A stretch of 6,396 nucleotides of DNA from Solirubrobacterales bacterium (GTDB taxonomy: Bacteria > Actinomycetota > Thermoleophilia > Solirubrobacterales > Solirubrobacteraceae). The first letter of the stretch is position 1; each line of letters starts with the position of its first letter. The stretch is taken from positions 23,194 through 29,589 of the forward strand of contig PLBZ01000090.1 of assembly GCA_003134675.1 (NCBI GenBank), given 5' to 3'. Made by a program: the position numbers and the translations under genes. A model generated the notes under the pieces. That model was not told where the DNA came from. It did not search any database and was given only the letters and a program-made list of their open reading frames with translations. Shown here one piece after another: positions 4,262-6,396 of the stretch.

Positions 4262-6396
4262 ATGACATCCGATGAGATCCGTGAGCGCTACCTGAGCTTC
4301 TTCGAGGAGCGCGGGCATCAGCGCATCCCCTCGGCCTCTCTGGTTCCTTTCGCGCACGATCCTTCGGCGCTACTCACGGTGGCGGGGATGCACCCTCTAA
4401 AGCCATATTTCCTTGGCCAAGAAACGCCGCCTGCGCCACGTCTGACCAGCTGTCAGAAGTGCTTTCGCGCGGTCGACATCGACAATGTGGGTAACACCAC
4501 AAGGCATCTCACGCTGTTTGAGATGCTCGGCAACTTCTCCTTCGGCGATTATTTCAAGCGCGAGGCGATCCAGTTTGCCTGGGAACTGTCACTCGATGTC
4601 TTCGGCTTAGACAAGGATGACCTCTGGGTGACGGTCTTTGAAGGGGACCAAGCGCTTGGGCTGGGGCCCGACGAGGAGGCGATCGAGCATTGGCTTGAGG
4701 TGGGGGTACCGCGCGAGCGGATCGTGGCGTGCCCGCGCTCAGAGAACTTCTGGCAGGCAGGCCCTACGGGTCCCTGCGGTCCGAGTTCTGAGCTGTATCT
4801 AGATCGCGGCCCAGATTTGGGCCCGCCCACCCGCGCCGATGACCTGCCGGGAGGCGAGAATGAGCGGTTCCTCGAGTACTGGAACCTGGTGTTCACCCAG
4901 TACGACCAGTCTGTCGGCAAGGACGGAGGCTCGGTGCTCACGCAGCTGCCGGCGAACAACATCGACACGGGTCTGGGGCTCAACCGCATGGCGGCAATCC
5001 TGCAGGGCAAGCAGTCGGTGTTTGAAACCGACCAGTTCCAGCCCCTGATCGATCTGGGTCAGGAACTCTCGGGGCGCACCTACGGTAAGGACTTTGCCAC
5101 CGACCGCGCGCTGCGGATCCTCGCCGACCATGGCCGCGCCATGACGTTTCTGGTGGCCGACGGGGTGGTGCCCTCAAACGAGGACCGGGGCTACGTCCTG
5201 CGCCGTGTGATGCGCCGCGCGATCCAGCAGGGACTCGGCTTGGGCCTACAGTCGGGATTTTTGCCGCGCTACGCCGAGCGGGTGCGCGAGCTGATGGGCA
5301 GCACATATCCCGAGCTCAACGAGCAGCGCGAGGCGATCGCCAAGTGGCTGGCCTCCGAGGAGGAGGGGTTCGGGCGCACACTCGAGCAGGGGATGCGCAA
5401 CCTACGCGCCCACATCGACCAGGCCAGACAGTCAGGTCGCGACTATGTGTCGGGGAAGGACGCCTTTCAGCTGCACGACACGTTTGGCTTCCCGTTCGAT
5501 TTGACCAAGGAGCTCCTGGCTGAGGAGGAGCTGACGGTCGACGAGGATGCCTTTGCCAGGCTGATGGACGCGCAGCGCGCCCGCGCCCGCGCGGCGAGCG
5601 CCGGGGGCGAGCAGGGCGAGAGTCCTCGCGAGCGCGCCCGCGAGTTCGCCGAGCAGACCGAGGCCCAGAGCAGGTTCACCGGCTATGAGACCGAGCGTCA
5701 GCAGACCACCGTCGCCGACCTGCTCGGCATCGAGGCCAACGGGTCCGGTGAGACCTCCACTGAGGGGACGCGCTATCTGGTCAAGCTCACCGAGTCGCCG
5801 TTCTACGCCGCCGGTGGTGGGCAGGTCGCCGACGTCGGCACGATCGAGTGCGAGCACGGTGACTGTGTGGCACGAGTACAGGACGTGTATCGCCTGGGCG
5901 AGGATCAGGTGCTCTCCGTCGTCGTCGAGCGCGGTTCGCTCAAGCCCGACGAGCAGGTACTGGCGCGTGTGGACCACACTGCCCGACATGCCACCGAGGC
6001 CAACCACACCGCCACCCATTTGCTGCAGGCAGCGCTGCGGGAGCGTCTGGGGTCCCACGTGCGTCAAGCCGGCTCCTATGTGGGGCCGGACAAGCTGCGT
6101 TTTGACTTCAGTCACGGCCAGGGCCTGACCGAGTCCGAGCTGCGCGACGTAGAGGATCAGGTCAACGTGTGGATCGCGCGCAACGACCCGGTACGACCGA
6201 TCTCAACGACGCTCACCGAGGCCAAGCAATTGGGGGCGATGGCGCTGTTCGGCGAGAAGTACGGTGAGATCGTGCGCATGGTCGAGATCGGTGACGGCCA
6301 TTTCTCCCGCGAACTGTGCGGCGGAACGCACGTGCACACGACCGCCGAGATCGGCGTCGTGCGGATCCTCGGCGAGACCTCGAGCGCGGCCAACGT
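4262..6396 (+). CDS. alaS: Alanyl-tRNA synthetase (5' part; C-terminus outside window)
   Basis: The reading frame stays open from ATG 4262 to the right edge: 711 codons of a protein usually ~870-880 residues. It charges tRNA-Ala and hydrolyses misacylated Ser/Gly-tRNA. The N-terminal catalytic core shows SASLVPF, LLTVAGMHPLKPYFLG, motif 2 RHLTLFEMLGNFSFGDYFK (from R81), GPTGPCGPSSELY, EYWNLVFTQYDQ, NNIDTGLGLNRMAAILQG and DGVVPSNEDRGYVLRRVMRRA. The middle tRNA-recognition region includes HDTFGFPFDLT. The editing domain has ESPFYAAGGGQVADVG, zinc ligands HTATH (H582, H586) and CGGTH (C686, H690), and the editing Gln in SHVRQAGS (Q602). The C-terminal oligomerisation/C-Ala region is beyond the edge. 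The only sensible start is 4262, close before RYLSFFEERGH. The loop after LYLDRGPDLG contains an extra-looking PPTRAD. No frameshift is present. Confidence 0.97.
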   Translation, partial: MTSDEIRERYLSFFEERGHQRIPSASLVPFAHDPSALLTVAGMHPLKPYFLGQETPPAPRLTSCQKCFRAVDIDNVGNTTRHLTLFEMLGNFSFGDYFKREAIQFAWELSLDVFGLDKDDLWVTVFEGDQALGLGPDEEAIEHWLEVGVPRERIVACPRSENFWQAGPTGPCGPSSELYLDRGPDLGPPTRADDLPGGENERFLEYWNLVFTQYDQSVGKDGGSVLTQLPANNIDTGLGLNRMAAILQGKQSVFETDQFQPLIDLGQELSGRTYGKDFATDRALRILADHGRAMTFLVADGVVPSNEDRGYVLRRVMRRAIQQGLGLGLQSGFLPRYAERVRELMGSTYPELNEQREAIAKWLASEEEGFGRTLEQGMRNLRAHIDQARQSGRDYVSGKDAFQLHDTFGFPFDLTKELLAEEELTVDEDAFARLMDAQRARARAASAGGEQGESPRERAREFAEQTEAQSRFTGYETERQQTTVADLLGIEANGSGETSTEGTRYLVKLTESPFYAAGGGQVADVGTIECEHGDCVARVQDVYRLGEDQVLSVVVERGSLKPDEQVLARVDHTARHATEANHTATHLLQAALRERLGSHVRQAGSYVGPDKLRFDFSHGQGLTESELRDVEDQVNVWIARNDPVRPISTTLTEAKQLGAMALFGEKYGEIVRMVEIGDGHFSRELCGGTHVHTTAEIGVVRILGETSSAAN

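Noticed and set aside
4808..4823. 6-bp inverted repeat GGCCCA/TGGGCC with GATT loop in alaS
   Set aside because: Short, inside conserved coding sequence, and expected by chance at this GC content.
5432..6115. Minus-strand open frame of 227 codons opposite alaS, rich in Gly and Leu
   Set aside because: The opposite strand encodes conserved AlaRS motifs throughout; the peptide is a compositional by-product.

Overview
The window is a GC-rich stretch of bacterial chromosome with five genes, all on the + strand and tightly packed. In order they are: the 3' part of a metallo-beta-lactamase-fold hydrolase (1-522), histidyl-tRNA synthetase hisS (519-1820), a membrane-anchored thioredoxin-fold protein without cysteines (1915-2727), an IscU-like/MnmA fusion protein (2744-4225), and the 5' four fifths of alanyl-tRNA synthetase alaS (4262 to the right edge). 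No RNA genes, CRISPR arrays, insertion sequences or convincing terminators were seen. The only non-coding gaps are 94, 16 and 36 bases.

The high GC content, the GTG and TTG starts, the actinobacterial-type MnmA (a CC pair, an NPCxxCN motif and LCF), and starts without ribosome binding sites just downstream of TANNNT boxes all point to Actinomycetota. The AlaRS style resembles the deep-branching class Thermoleophilia (Solirubrobacterales-like). That placement is an inference from protein style and gene order, not a database result.

Three of the five genes act on tRNA: HisRS and AlaRS charge tRNA, and MnmA 2-thiolates the wobble uridine of tRNA-Lys, -Glu and -Gln. The hydrolase and hisS are translationally coupled through a TTGA stop/start overlap. 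The thioredoxin-like gene has its own Shine-Dalgarno site. mnmA and alaS look leaderless or nearly so, so each may have its own promoter.

The most notable object is the mnmA product. About 125 residues of IscU/NifU-N-type Fe-S scaffold are fused in front of a complete tRNA 2-thiouridylase. The scaffold keeps two of the three cluster cysteines and the Asp, but the third Cys (the persulfide acceptor in IscU) is Ala and the LPPVK chaperone site is degenerate. Directly upstream lies a membrane-anchored thioredoxin fold with no cysteine at all.

Several smaller sequence oddities sit inside the genes: a 39-bp in-frame duplication in hisS next to motif 3, a perfect 11+1+11 GC palindrome in mnmA, a six-tract C-run (antisense G-quadruplex candidate) in the thioredoxin-like gene, and a recurring CCCGCCCACCC-type motif found in surface-loop or linker regions of four successive genes.
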